Below are positions 55,495 through 64,000 of a stretch of 64,000 nt of DNA, in pieces. Each line of letters opens with the position of its first letter. Positions within the stretch are counted from its first letter, which is position 1. The stretch is taken from positions 62,001 to 126,000 of the forward strand of contig JAJFGU010000024.1 in the NCBI GenBank assembly GCA_021775955.1. The letters run 5' to 3'. The notes beneath the pieces were generated by a model. The model saw nothing but the letters and a program-made list of their open reading frames with translations. It was not told where the DNA came from and did no database searches. This DNA comes from Alphaproteobacteria bacterium (GTDB taxonomy: Bacteria > Pseudomonadota > Alphaproteobacteria > Micavibrionales > Micavibrionaceae). The position numbers and the translations under genes are program-made.

Positions 55495-56055
55495 TTATTG
55501 ACCTCGTAAAAAATCATCAGCGGAAACAGGAACGCCGGTTGCATTTTGTGCGCCGGACCCTCCGAAACTGGTGCTGGCAGTGCTTAAACCTGTGGATGAT
55601 CGGGGCACCAAGGTTCCCCAGAGCGTCATTAAGACGAAAATAAAGGCAATCCCTATGATAACGCCGACCCATTTCCCCTTCCCTGGCGTATGGGTTTGGT
55701 GTGGAGCGGGTGTTTGTTTGCCATTTTGTGCCGGCGGGTTTGCGCCTGGACGAATATGTCCATGCGCACTTTCCAGTGCGCGTGACGCTGCCATCAGACC
55801 ATCAACCGCATGGCTTCTTTCTTCGAAGGATGCAATGCCCACCGCTTCGCCGCGCGGTGTTTTTAGCGTAAGCGTGTGTGATTTATTCTCTTCGTCTTCA
55901 TGGACCTCTAACGCCGAGGCTTTTGCCTCGCTCAGATCCATTTGCCAAAGAACGGGGGTAATGGCGTCAGGAAAAGACATGATAAGTTTGCCGTCCACGA
56001 CTTTTACGCTGCCGGTCTCGTTTCTTTTTGCAATGGCTTCAAGTGGGTTTTTCAT
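55495..56055 (-). CDS. Single-pass membrane protein in the DotM-DotL operon
   Basis: A 186-residue protein with a soluble N-terminal domain (about 1-100), a Pro/Gln/His-rich linker, one membrane helix (about 129-147) and a Ser/Thr/Gly-rich tail. It probably has a cytoplasmic N-terminus. It lies 28 bases after dotM and directly before the secreted-protein gene. I do not recognise it as any named Dot/Icm subunit. Confidence 0.65.
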   Translation of the reverse strand: MKNPLEAIAKRNETGSVKVVDGKLIMSFPDAITPVLWQMDLSEAKASALEVHEDEENKSHTLTLKTPRGEAVGIASFEERSHAVDGLMAASRALESAHGHIRPGANPPAQNGKQTPAPHQTHTPGKGKWVGVIIGIAFIFVLMTLWGTLVPRSSTGLSTASTSFGGSGAQNATGVPVSADDFLRGQ

Positions 56056-56083
56056 TTTCTAATATTCTCCTTTTACAAATTTC

Positions 56084-57325
56084 CTACTGCGCTTTTTTTA
56101 CGCCGCGTTTTTTCGAGCCGCTGTAATCAAGCTGCGGGATTGGCCTTGCGCGATCTGTGTGCATGTATTCCTGAATGGTCTCAACGGCACCTTCCATCTT
56201 AGGCACCGGGATTGGACGGTCTGTCATTTTTTCAGCCTTGTAATGGGCCATAGCGCCGACAGCTTCCATGTGGAAAGACTGCCGCCCCATATTGTTTAGC
56301 GGATACCAGAGCCTGCGGTCATGGGCGCGTAGCCAGACAAATTGTGCCGGGGCAAGAACGCCGCCTTCTTCCCTTGCGACCGCCAGGGCTCTTATTAAAG
56401 CTGTCGTTTCAAAAGCATGGCGGTTTACTTTTGCCAGAGTTTTCGCAGAGATAGCCTTGTTGCGCAGAACCGCCCTGGCATCTTTTAACAGCTTTTTGTC
56501 ACGGCCAAGATTGAGCCCGCCTTTGAGCGACCAGCACATAGCCAGCCGGCCCAACATAGCATCGGCATCATTTCTTTTTCTGGCTGCCTTGAGGCAAAAG
56601 GCCGCTACCAGAATTTGCTTGTAGGGTTTAAGGGCCTGCACCCCTTTCCACCGGCCTCCGAGCTGTTTTTGGAATGCCCGGGCTGCCGCGGTCTGATCAA
56701 TTTGACCATCTGGTATAGGGACAGAGTAATAAGCCAGCCATTCCTCAGGCCCCAGTGCTTCTGCAAAAGGGGGTAGTTCTGCGGGTACAGGCGACCCCGG
56801 TGGTCTGGGTGGTTGTTTCGATGGATCGAAGGCTGCAAAGGGGGCGGTGACCGGGAAGAATTGTGACTGTCGTTCAATCAGTCCTTCAAGGCCGAGTTTC
56901 TGACGGTATTGTGTGTGTGGCCCCCGAAATATGCACCACAAAGCGGCCAATCCGTACAGGATAATAAAAGGTATCTTCAGTGGCTGCATCGCAAGCGCGT
57001 TGATGAGCGTCAGATAGTATAAATCCAGCTCATTCTTATGCAGATTGGCAATACCCGGATGTTGTCCCTGTTTCGGGTTTTCAACCCCGTTCATGCCAAA
57101 ATTGAAGTTAAGATCCTGGCCTTGAAAGGCAAGAGTGTAATTATCCCCAACGAACCACGAAATAACCCATATTTCGCTGTATCGGATCCAGCGAACGATG
57201 TTCCTGACTTCGACATCGTAGTAATGCCAGAATAGCCAGACCAGAACGGCAATCACCACCAGCAATATGGCCCAGCCTATCGCATTTTCATGGAGTGTGT
57301 TTTCTGCCTGTTGTCCGCCCGCCAA
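56084..57325 (-). CDS. dotM: Type IVB secretion coupling-complex protein, DotM/IcmP-like
   Basis: DotM is the partner of DotL in the type IV coupling complex. The 413-residue protein has an N-terminal membrane helix (about 16-38, followed by HYYDVEVRN), a second hydrophobic segment near 120-137 and a cytoplasmic domain containing GLEGLIERQSQFFPVT, then FAEALGPEEWLAYY and AARAFQKQLGGRW, all in the DotM/TrbA(IncI) pattern. It is first in a leftward operon with DotL; in Legionella icmP and icmO are adjacent, whereas here two extra genes lie between them. Confidence 0.85.
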   Translation of the reverse strand: MAGGQQAENTLHENAIGWAILLVVIAVLVWLFWHYYDVEVRNIVRWIRYSEIWVISWFVGDNYTLAFQGQDLNFNFGMNGVENPKQGQHPGIANLHKNELDLYYLTLINALAMQPLKIPFIILYGLAALWCIFRGPHTQYRQKLGLEGLIERQSQFFPVTAPFAAFDPSKQPPRPPGSPVPAELPPFAEALGPEEWLAYYSVPIPDGQIDQTAAARAFQKQLGGRWKGVQALKPYKQILVAAFCLKAARKRNDADAMLGRLAMCWSLKGGLNLGRDKKLLKDARAVLRNKAISAKTLAKVNRHAFETTALIRALAVAREEGGVLAPAQFVWLRAHDRRLWYPLNNMGRQSFHMEAVGAMAHYKAEKMTDRPIPVPKMEGAVETIQEYMHTDRARPIPQLDYSGSKKRGVKKAQ

Positions 57326-57530
57326 GACTTATTCACCATCGCTATATAATCTGAATTTATCTTTTTTAATTTAGCAGAAAAATTGCTGTCAAACCAATAA
57401 AGCCAGGTTATTTACCCTGTTCATACAGAGAATAATTTGCTACAAACATGCGCTTGGGAGAAAAAAACTCCATTATATAGTAGCCATTGCAAAAGTGGAT
57501 ATGATATGTAAAGAATAAAATTATTGGTAC

Positions 57531-57583
<53 letters not shown>

Positions 57584-57665
57584 CGGAAGACAGAAAAGTT
57601 TCAAGGGGTTACAATCTTACCCCGGTCCGTAATAAGGCTATAATAAGGTTGATAGATCTTGGTGT

Positions 57666-57741
<76 letters not shown>

Positions 57742-57901
57742 TTTCCTTCCTTTTTTTGTGTTTAGAGTGAAATTACTTTCAACAAACACACATTATCTTT
57801 AGAATTACGGGATTAGTTAAAAAATTAAAGCAGCTGCGTCTAGGGCAACGGGAGCGATTGCTGGAAGACGTTTATACGTTGTTGGCTATAAGGGGCATAT
57901 T

Positions 57902-58903
57902 ATGGGCGATGAAAAACGAGATGAAGTAGAAGAAAAAGTAGAAGAAATACACAACTTTGATGTAAGTGTCATAGCCAGAACCAAAGAGCTAGGCTCAGCT
58001 CTTGGCTTTACTGAATCTGCGAAAGAAGCGGAAATAGTAATTTCTATTTTTAAATTATTAGATCATTCGCAATTATCAAAACTGCCTCCTAAATACAGAA
58101 AAATAATTGTCCAGCAAGCTGATGCCTTTATGAAGAATGTGCAGAAGTTCTCCGAGTATGACCCAAATACTACCGATACAAATGCTCGCCAGAACATTAT
58201 TGATCAGTTTACCCAGTATCGGAAAAGTGTTCACGACCAACTTGCTGGACCAATAGTGTATCAACGCGCCCTGAATTTTAATTCTGATGAACAGCTGGAT
58301 CTGGAAAGAGAGAGAATAAAAGGCAAAGAAAGAGAGCTCAATGAGGCGCTAGAAAATTTAAAGAAAATTGAAAAAGAGTTTGCAGGTGTTTCAGAAAAAA
58401 TGCGCACTCAAGCTGCTGAGAGTGGAGTTACGCAGGAAGCTGTTCATTTTAGTGATGAGGCAGACAGGCATGAAGAAGGCGCTGTTAACTGGAGGAGGGC
58501 AATAATCGCTATTTCTCTGGTTATTGTAGCTTATGCAGTTGCCTCAATTTTCTTTATAGACCCGCCAGAAAAAGTTGCTGAAGTAATCAACTTTGTGGCC
58601 AACAAACTCATGATATTTGGCGTTCTCGTGTATTTACTGAGTGTTGCAACAAAGAATTACATGTCAAACATGCACAACAGAACTGTAAATAGGCACAGAA
58701 AAAATGCTTTACTGACCTACAATACATTAGCTGCCGGGGCTCTTGGTGATGAAGTAAAAGATAAAATTCTAGAGTCTGCTTCAGCATGTATTTATTCACA
58801 CCAAGACACGGGGTATATAAAGCAAAATAGTCCAAGCAGTATAAACTCAGTAATTGAGATGATGCCAAAAACAGTTTTAGATGGAAAAATAACAGACGGC
58901 TAA
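57902..58903 (+). CDS. Coiled-coil membrane protein, accessory region
   Basis: A 333-residue, AT-rich gene with AAGGGG before its ATG. The N-terminal half is helical with a coiled coil (about 130-180, EQLDLERERIKGKERELNEALENLK pattern region), two membrane helices (about 200-218 and 232-250), then a C-terminal domain with NRHRKNALLTYNTLAAG and ASACIYSHQDTGYI. That C-terminal pattern recurs, as I recall, in uncharacterised membrane proteins of accessory loci, but I cannot verify this here. Composition differs from chromosomal neighbours. A phage-defence or surface-exclusion role is possible and unproven. Confidence 0.7.
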   Translation: MGDEKRDEVEEKVEEIHNFDVSVIARTKELGSALGFTESAKEAEIVISIFKLLDHSQLSKLPPKYRKIIVQQADAFMKNVQKFSEYDPNTTDTNARQNIIDQFTQYRKSVHDQLAGPIVYQRALNFNSDEQLDLERERIKGKERELNEALENLKKIEKEFAGVSEKMRTQAAESGVTQEAVHFSDEADRHEEGAVNWRRAIIAISLVIVAYAVASIFFIDPPEKVAEVINFVANKLMIFGVLVYLLSVATKNYMSNMHNRTVNRHRKNALLTYNTLAAGALGDEVKDKILESASACIYSHQDTGYIKQNSPSSINSVIEMMPKTVLDGKITDG

Positions 58904-58978
58904 GTTTTCATACTCACCGTTATCACATACTGTACAAATGTTCCCTTTTTGTTCTTGACTCTTTGCTCCTTGTGAGTC

Positions 58979-60268
58979 ATGAGTCAGAGCATGACAAAAC
59001 AAAGACCACAAACCGGGTTTCATCCGCAAAACCAGCTTAAATGGCTGTTTTTTGACCTCAATAGCTACTTTGCGAGCGTTGAACAACAAGAGCGACCAGA
59101 GCTGTTCGGTAAGCCTGTAGCTGTGGTGCCTATGATGACCGATAGCACATGTGCTATTGCCGCCAGCTATGAGGCCAAGGCGTTCGGAATTAAAACTGGT
59201 ACAAAAATATATGAAGCCAAAAAAATGTGTCCTGAGCTGCAATGCGTTCTGGCGCGCCACGATGTCTATGTTGATTATCACCACCGCATTTTTGAAGAAT
59301 TGGAAAACCATTTGCATGTCACAAAAGTGTGTTCCGTTGATGAAGCAGCGTGTTTGCTCTTAGGAGATGAACGTAATTCAGAGAATGCAATTGCTCTTGC
59401 CCGTGAAATCAAAACAGGTTTGCACGATAATATTGGTCCGGCAATCAGGTGTTCTATAGGCATTGCGCCAAACGCCTTTTTGGCCAAGATTGCTAGCGAC
59501 ATGCAAAAGCCTGATGGCTTGGTCGTATTAGAGCCGCAGAACTTTAAAGATAAGTTATTCGCCCTGAAGCTTACAGACTTACCTGGCATCAACGTACGGA
59601 TGGAATATAGGCTGAATAAGGCAGGCGTATTCACGATTGAACAATTCTGCAAACTGTCACCTAAACATGCCCGTAAAGTCTGGGGTAGCGTTGAGGGCGA
59701 ACGATTTTGGTACAAGTTGCATGGTTATGATGTACCGGATAAGGAAACACAAAAGCGTGTTGTGGGGCATAGCCGGGTTCTTGATCCTGTTTTGCGCACT
59801 CCTGAAAAAGCGTACGATGTTGCGCAACAATTAACTGTGAAGGCGGCGTCGCGTTTGCGGCGTTATGAGTTGTACGCCAGAAGATTGGTGCTTCAAGTGC
59901 GCAGTGTTGAGCGGCAACGCTGGAGTGCTGAAAGAGTGTTTTCTCCCACGCAAGATAACTTTGCTTTTGTGCGCCCATTAGAAGAGATGTGGCAGCGTAT
60001 GCTTTGGGATTTAAAGGGCGGGAATCTGTTTAAGGTGTCAATTACACTTTATGACCTTCATAAGCGCGAGGAGGTAACGCTAGATTTATTTGAAACCGCA
60101 GTGCCGAGCAAGCCAACAACAGTTTTGTCTGAAAGCATGGATAAGATAAATAAGCGTTACGGCTCTGGCGCGGTTCACCTTGGCGCAGCACACAAAACAA
60201 GCGCAGGATATGTCGGGACAAAGATTGCCTTTACGCGCGTACCGGAAAAAGCTGAGTTTCAGGAGTAG
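58979..60268 (+). CDS. Y-family DNA polymerase (translesion)
   Basis: A 429-residue Y-family polymerase of the DinB/UmuC group. Catalytic acids are present: Asp in FFDLNSYFASVEQQ and the Asp-Glu pair in CSVDEAACLLL. Further family landmarks are CSIGIAPNAFLAKIASDMQKP and LTDLPGINVRME. It would copy damaged DNA at low fidelity. No umuD-like gene or LexA box is visible nearby. ATG at 58979 or 58991 are both possible starts. It lies in the element next to tRNA-Thr, a location typical of mobile-element-borne polymerases. Confidence 0.88.
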   Translation: MSQSMTKQRPQTGFHPQNQLKWLFFDLNSYFASVEQQERPELFGKPVAVVPMMTDSTCAIAASYEAKAFGIKTGTKIYEAKKMCPELQCVLARHDVYVDYHHRIFEELENHLHVTKVCSVDEAACLLLGDERNSENAIALAREIKTGLHDNIGPAIRCSIGIAPNAFLAKIASDMQKPDGLVVLEPQNFKDKLFALKLTDLPGINVRMEYRLNKAGVFTIEQFCKLSPKHARKVWGSVEGERFWYKLHGYDVPDKETQKRVVGHSRVLDPVLRTPEKAYDVAQQLTVKAASRLRRYELYARRLVLQVRSVERQRWSAERVFSPTQDNFAFVRPLEEMWQRMLWDLKGGNLFKVSITLYDLHKREEVTLDLFETAVPSKPTTVLSESMDKINKRYGSGAVHLGAAHKTSAGYVGTKIAFTRVPEKAEFQE

Positions 60269-60640
60269 TAAAGTGTAATTGTTTCTAACTTGTTGTTTTG
60301 GTTTGTGGTTTCATGTGTGTGTGGGCATGCGCTGACCGCCGCGAAATACCCTCGGATTTAGGGGGCTGAGGGGAACCCCGTCATAGGGGGGGGAGGGCTT
60401 ATGCCGAACTGTGCTTAGCTACCAGAATTTTGGCTTTACCGCACACAGGATTCACGGAGAGTGCGAGGAGTTCAGACAGATAAAATTTCATTATATTTTT
60501 CTTCTCTTTTCATTTCCTCTTCTTAGAACCAATAAAACTCATATAACTCCTAACCTGACGGTTTAACTGGCTGACGTTTTTGCGAAATATTGCGTTATAA
60601 GCGCAGGAAGTGGTTCCCGCACACTTCCCGCACTCCCAGC
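60269..60640. other. Intergenic region with G-tracts and short direct repeats
   Basis: No gene is visible between these convergent genes. G-tracts at 60361-60397 (five, four, eight and three G) could form a G-quadruplex on the plus strand. TCCCGCAC occurs twice near 60614-60632, just beyond the 3' end of the replication gene. Repeats there could belong to an element replication origin; this is speculative. Confidence 0.4.
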
Positions 60641-62746
60641 CTATATAGGCTTCATATCATCCAATGGGTTTGTGGCCTTATGTCTGGTTTCAACAGCCAG
60701 CCGTTCCTCCTTCTCATAAAGCTCCTTGATCTTTGCTGGCGGTTGCTCAAGCAACATCTCCTTGTTCCTGATGACCCAGACTGTTGCCCGGCTCTTGTCT
60801 GACAGCGTGACCGCCTTGGGGTATCGCTCTACCCCTGCTTTTTTAAGAGCCTCGGCCCATTTTTGCGGTCCGAACTTTTTAAGGCTGTGCGGACAGACAT
60901 CCTCGGCGCAAAGGTGCCGAATTACCACCATCTTCCGGTTAAAGGGCCAGCATTTATCTTCAATGCCTTCAATCACCCACTGTTCAAGAAGCGACCTGCT
61001 GGCTTTAATCATGTCCAGTTTGGCTTGTGTTTCAGGTGCTCTGGCGTGAGGCTTGAAATGGCTGATGTCACGCTCGTTCAGAAAGTAATGCAACAAAGCC
61101 TGTGCACTTTCAGGCTGTTCTGCCCATGACCACAGCCTGTCATAGTAGGCACTGTCTTTGGCCTGAGCCTCAGACTTCAGAACGCCATACCGCCTGTCAT
61201 CATCATCTACCAGCAGGGCATTATCGTAGTTTGTGAACGCAATAATGTTGAACCTGTTGGGGTAAGGGTAGGGCGTCATGTACATCTCTCTGATCATGGT
61301 CATCAACTCTGTGATGGCGGGTTTGAGTCTGTTGATCAGGTCCCTGCGCCCCGGAGCCATCAGCTCCTCAATGATCACGATTTGAGTTCGCTTCTGCCAG
61401 TCCGTGTACTTTTCGTGAATCTGCTCATTTGAAGGCGAGCTTGTGTTGTGCTCACCAACCAGGTTTTTCAAAATGAAGGCGAAGAAGCTTTTGCCTATGC
61501 CCTGACCACCGACCAACACCAAAGCCCACATGATTTTTTTGCCGGGGTTTTGAATGTTGTAAGTCAGCCAGTCAAGAAAGATGTCCTGACCCTTCTTATC
61601 AGGAAACAGATATTCAACGTGTTCAAGAAAGACCGACACATCGCCTTCAAGCGGCTCAATTTTGGGGTCGCGCCACTCGTTCAGCTTCCTCTGGCCATCC
61701 TCAACAACAATCTCAGGACCGTTAGGCAGGAATGTCAGGCTGTCAACCTGATCAAAGCCGCTGGCCAACAAGTCATTCACGTCTTGCAGCTTTGCAATCA
61801 GGAACTTGTCAGCAAACTGGCTTTTTTTAAGGGTCTGAAAGGTTTCCTTGTTCATGAACCTTTCTGTGGCCACGATATAAAGCCATTGCCCGTTACTGGG
61901 GTTGATTTCATCGGCTGAGGCCATCAGAGATTCAATTTCTTCCTCTGAAAGCTGCGTGATTTTATCAGCATGCCCAGCGGCTAGAACATCATCAATGCCC
62001 TTGCCATGCTCCGGGTCCCAGGTTTCAACAACGACATCAATGCCGATGTCTTGCGTCAGCTTAATCAAATTGGCCTTGGCTCTGATGATATCCTTGTTGT
62101 CATCTTCACCAGCATCAAGCGCAACGCGCAGAATACTTGCCTCAAGTTCTTCAAGGACGTCAGGTAGGTCTTTTTGAATGTTAAGCCCATGCATGCCGAG
62201 GCAATAAACATCACCAAGGGCTGTGGCCACATCAGCCTTCAGAATTCCTTCCGTGATTCTGACGGTTGTTTGTTCCACTTCTCTGGCTGTGCCTTTGATG
62301 ATGGGGCAATGTGTGGTTTGCCAGACTTTCTCGCCTTCAGGCTTGCCTGCGCTGGAAAAGGCCATATATTTTGGCCCTTTTTTGCCATCGTCTTTTCTGA
62401 TGATCAAAGAAGATATTTTGCCGTTTAAGTCCCTGACAGGAATCAGCAAGCCCGTTGCGCCTGAGTGGCTTCTATGCCCTGTGTTCTCATCTTTGAAGAA
62501 ACCGGGAATACCTTTGAGCTTGTCACCAAACTCATTAACCAGTGCCCCCAAAGCAGAGGATGTGTGGTTTGAATTGTTGGACTTCTTGGTGGCATAACGA
62601 GCTTTATTGATGTGCTCACTAGTCAGGCCACGCTTAATCAGATGGCCCAAATGTCCGTTTTCAAGGCCAAGCTCACCAAGATATTTGGTGTACACCTGAT
62701 GCTTCAGCGGCTCCGCTGCTGGTCTGGTGGGGTATGATTTGCTCAT
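60641..62746 (-). CDS. Toprim-like/SF3 helicase replication protein of an integrative element
   Basis: A 701-residue protein. The N-terminal third has a DUF3854-type Toprim-like region (GLLIPVRDLNGKISSLIIRKDD, ITEGILKADVATALG, ILRVALDAGEDD). The C-terminal half is a D5/DUF5906-like helicase: Walker A GGQGIGKS, Walker B IVIIEELMAPG and a sensor-like NIIAFTNYDNALLVDDDDRR. Such fused primase-helicases replicate phages, satellites and plasmids. Its start overlaps the stop of the AlpA-like gene, and the integrase lies upstream, defining one leftward operon. Confidence 0.82.
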   Translation of the reverse strand: MSKSYPTRPAAEPLKHQVYTKYLGELGLENGHLGHLIKRGLTSEHINKARYATKKSNNSNHTSSALGALVNEFGDKLKGIPGFFKDENTGHRSHSGATGLLIPVRDLNGKISSLIIRKDDGKKGPKYMAFSSAGKPEGEKVWQTTHCPIIKGTAREVEQTTVRITEGILKADVATALGDVYCLGMHGLNIQKDLPDVLEELEASILRVALDAGEDDNKDIIRAKANLIKLTQDIGIDVVVETWDPEHGKGIDDVLAAGHADKITQLSEEEIESLMASADEINPSNGQWLYIVATERFMNKETFQTLKKSQFADKFLIAKLQDVNDLLASGFDQVDSLTFLPNGPEIVVEDGQRKLNEWRDPKIEPLEGDVSVFLEHVEYLFPDKKGQDIFLDWLTYNIQNPGKKIMWALVLVGGQGIGKSFFAFILKNLVGEHNTSSPSNEQIHEKYTDWQKRTQIVIIEELMAPGRRDLINRLKPAITELMTMIREMYMTPYPYPNRFNIIAFTNYDNALLVDDDDRRYGVLKSEAQAKDSAYYDRLWSWAEQPESAQALLHYFLNERDISHFKPHARAPETQAKLDMIKASRSLLEQWVIEGIEDKCWPFNRKMVVIRHLCAEDVCPHSLKKFGPQKWAEALKKAGVERYPKAVTLSDKSRATVWVIRNKEMLLEQPPAKIKELYEKEERLAVETRHKATNPLDDMKPI

Positions 62747-62940
62747 GCCTGCCTCCCGTAATCAGCGGTAGATTGGAAAATTTGTGACTGGATATATTCT
62801 TCCAGATCACACTGGCGGTACCTCACAGAGGACCCAATTTTCAGAAATTTGACGGGGCTCCCTTTTTGACGGTCCTTCTGCATTTTTGCAACAGAACAGC
62901 CAAGGAACAGGGCGGCCTCTTTTTCATTTAACATCTTCAT
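62743..62940 (-). CDS. AlpA-like excisionase / HTH regulator
   Basis: The start at 62940 (MKMLNEKEAALFLGC) has AAGGAG at ideal spacing. The 65-residue protein is a MerR-like winged helix (HTH_17/AlpA type): LNEKEAALFLGCSVAKMQKDRQ, GSPVKFLKIGSSVRYR and DLEEYIQSQ. These proteins act as excisionases or activators of integrase genes in cryptic prophages and integrative elements. It is coupled to the replication gene by a four-base overlap. Confidence 0.85.
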   Translation of the reverse strand: MKMLNEKEAALFLGCSVAKMQKDRQKGSPVKFLKIGSSVRYRQCDLEEYIQSQIFQSTADYGRQA

Positions 62941-63032
62941 TGCCAACTCCTTTTCTTTGGTTGAAGTCAGCAAATCCTGTGATGAATTGTTACTGTTTGT
63001 CGCGTGACAAAATTACGCGTTTTTGTCCCGGC

Positions 63033-63524
63033 TTATATAGGCCACCCGGATTCACGCAATGTTTGAATGATTTTTTCCTTTTGGTCGTCTGAGAAGTCAG
63101 TGTAGTCCGATATATCTTCTTTTTTATCAGAGCTGGTTTTTGCGCCGTACTCTCTTTCATAAAACCACTTATAACGCCCGTAGTGTTTTTTGATTTTTTC
63201 AACCTCGGCATCTATCTGCTTTTTGTAATTGGATGATTTTGACATGTACCCGGTTTCAGGTTGAGGCAGGGTCCTCACAGCTATTTTTCTGGCAAAAGTT
63301 TCAATTCCATCACCGGAAAGAACGTGCTGGTGTAGAAGAACCATATCCGCAAACTCATACTCAGCAGGTGGCCTTACATATCTGCCTCTTTCAAAATTGC
63401 CGAATATAGCCTTCAGCGCGTCATGAAAACGCTCTTCGTCAGACTTCTCTTTTTTGTCGTCTTCAAAGGCAGTGTTTTCAATGACGCACTTCAAGATTTC
63501 TTCAAACCCGGTAAACAGACTCAT
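63033..63524 (-). CDS. Hypothetical protein of the integrative element
   Basis: A 163-residue hydrophilic protein with no signal peptide or membrane helix. It contains DEERFHDALKAIFGNFERGRY and a Lys-rich C-terminal half (EKIKKHYGRYKWFYEREYG). Its start overlaps the integrase stop by four bases (ATGA), so it is translated from the integrase transcript. Unrecognised. Confidence 0.65.
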   Translation of the reverse strand: MSLFTGFEEILKCVIENTAFEDDKKEKSDEERFHDALKAIFGNFERGRYVRPPAEYEFADMVLLHQHVLSGDGIETFARKIAVRTLPQPETGYMSKSSNYKKQIDAEVEKIKKHYGRYKWFYEREYGAKTSSDKKEDISDYTDFSDDQKEKIIQTLRESGWPI

Positions 63525-64000
63525 TCCACTTGCTCCAAAATGTATTCAGCGATGCGATCAACAGGGCCGCGCAGCCGCTCTGCATCCATGATGATATAGC
63601 TTCCGGTTATATCTGTCATCCGGTGGTTAATCAGGCGTTTCAAAGCGAAGGCACTAATATCAAGACTTTCTGCAATCGTGATGAACGTCCGGCGCAGGTC
63701 ATGGCAGGTGAATTTCACTCCTGAATGAGCAATCACCTTATAGACGCTCTTTTTAGGCTCGGCCAGAAACCCGTGCTTGCCGGGGCCGGGGAAGACAAAC
63801 GCATAGTTGCCGTAGCGTTTGCGCCGACGCTCAAGCATATTGAACAGGAATGTGCTGAGCGGCAAGATCAGGGGATCACCGTTTTTGGTTTTGTGAATGG
63901 TGAGCGTGCGGTCATTAAAGTCAATCTGATCCCAGCGGAGCGACGCTGCCTCGGTGCGGCGCAGCCCGGTCAACAAAAGCAGCAGCAGGAAGTCGCGCTG
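63521..64000 (-). CDS. Tyrosine site-specific integrase, C-terminal part (cut by window edge)
   Basis: The C-terminal catalytic domain of a tyrosine recombinase: LTGLRRTEAASLRWDQI with the first catalytic Arg, KTKNGDP (catalytic Lys region), HDLRRTF with His and second Arg, NHRM in place of the usual GH, and the Tyr nucleophile in GSYIIMDAERL. The frame stays open to base 64000, so the N-terminal DNA-binding part lies outside. Integrases of this type insert elements at tRNA genes; the intact tRNA-Thr at 57666 is the nearest candidate site. Confidence 0.9.
   Translation of the reverse strand, partial: QRDFLLLLLLTGLRRTEAASLRWDQIDFNDRTLTIHKTKNGDPLILPLSTFLFNMLERRRKRYGNYAFVFPGPGKHGFLAEPKKSVYKVIAHSGVKFTCHDLRRTFITIAESLDISAFALKRLINHRMTDITGSYIIMDAERLRGPVDRIAEYILEQVE

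Noticed and set aside
60361-60397. CRISPR array or iterons in the G-rich intergenic region
   Set aside because: Only two short TCCCGCAC repeats and irregular G-tracts; there are no regularly spaced repeats. No CRISPR array was seen anywhere in the window.

Overview
The window reads as chromosomal DNA of an alphaproteobacterium. Evidence: an Usg-family protein, an alphaproteobacterial-type RNase E divergent from an AMIN-domain amidase, CtaA, and the order mutM, rpsT, dnaA. Moderate GC, many short palindromic intergenic repeats and DotL/DotM-type type IVB secretion genes would fit a Micavibrionales-like or Rickettsiales-adjacent lineage. That placement is inference and was not checked against any database.

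Layout. 1-7.6 kb: the leftward run YfgM-like / BamB / secreted esterase / Der, a peroxiredoxin-like protein, a LysM L,D-transpeptidase and small envelope proteins. 7.8-12.1 kb: amiC and rne, divergent, with a ~0.5 kb structured rne leader. 12.2-16.5 kb: a pilin-like protein (first of three paralogues), an aminotransferase, a secreted protein and a GT4 glycosyltransferase. 16.6-22.1 kb: an orphan 1,477-residue helical-repeat protein and an acidic protein. 22-26.7 kb: ctaA, usg and groESL with a heat-shock-type control region. 26.8-29.5 kb: an accessory-looking module of methyltransferase, XRE regulator and a divergent predicted small RNA. 29.6-47.5 kb: the replication cluster mutM-rpsT-dnaA...dnaN-recF...gyrB, with a biotin operon (bioB, bioF, bioD, bioA and a di-iron protein) placed between dnaA and dnaN, and hisC plus a nested inverted-repeat element between recF and gyrB. 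47.5-51.2 kb: argS, preceded by an arginine-rich small ORF and carrying an in-frame palindromic repeat, a degenerate Fic protein and a small zinc-finger protein. 51.2-57.3 kb: a type IVB secretion coupling locus (DotL and DotM homologues, two small envelope proteins, two pilin-like paralogues). 57.5-64 kb: tRNA-Thr(TGT) with a decayed 5' copy, followed by an apparent integrative element (membrane coiled-coil protein, Y-family polymerase, Toprim/SF3-type replication protein, AlpA-like regulator, tyrosine recombinase cut by the window end).

The points most likely to be new are: (i) a repeated family of pilin-like single-pass proteins that lacks the pilin Glu5, two copies of which sit in the DotL/DotM locus and one of which overlaps dotL; (ii) a di-iron carboxylate protein translationally coupled to bioA in an operon with no bioC/bioH in view; (iii) an Arg-rich leader ORF whose stop overlaps the argS start; (iv) a palindromic repeat translated inside ArgRS; (v) a short RNA with its own promoter and terminator divergent from an XRE-methyltransferase pair. 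All functions are assigned from sequence motifs read by eye.
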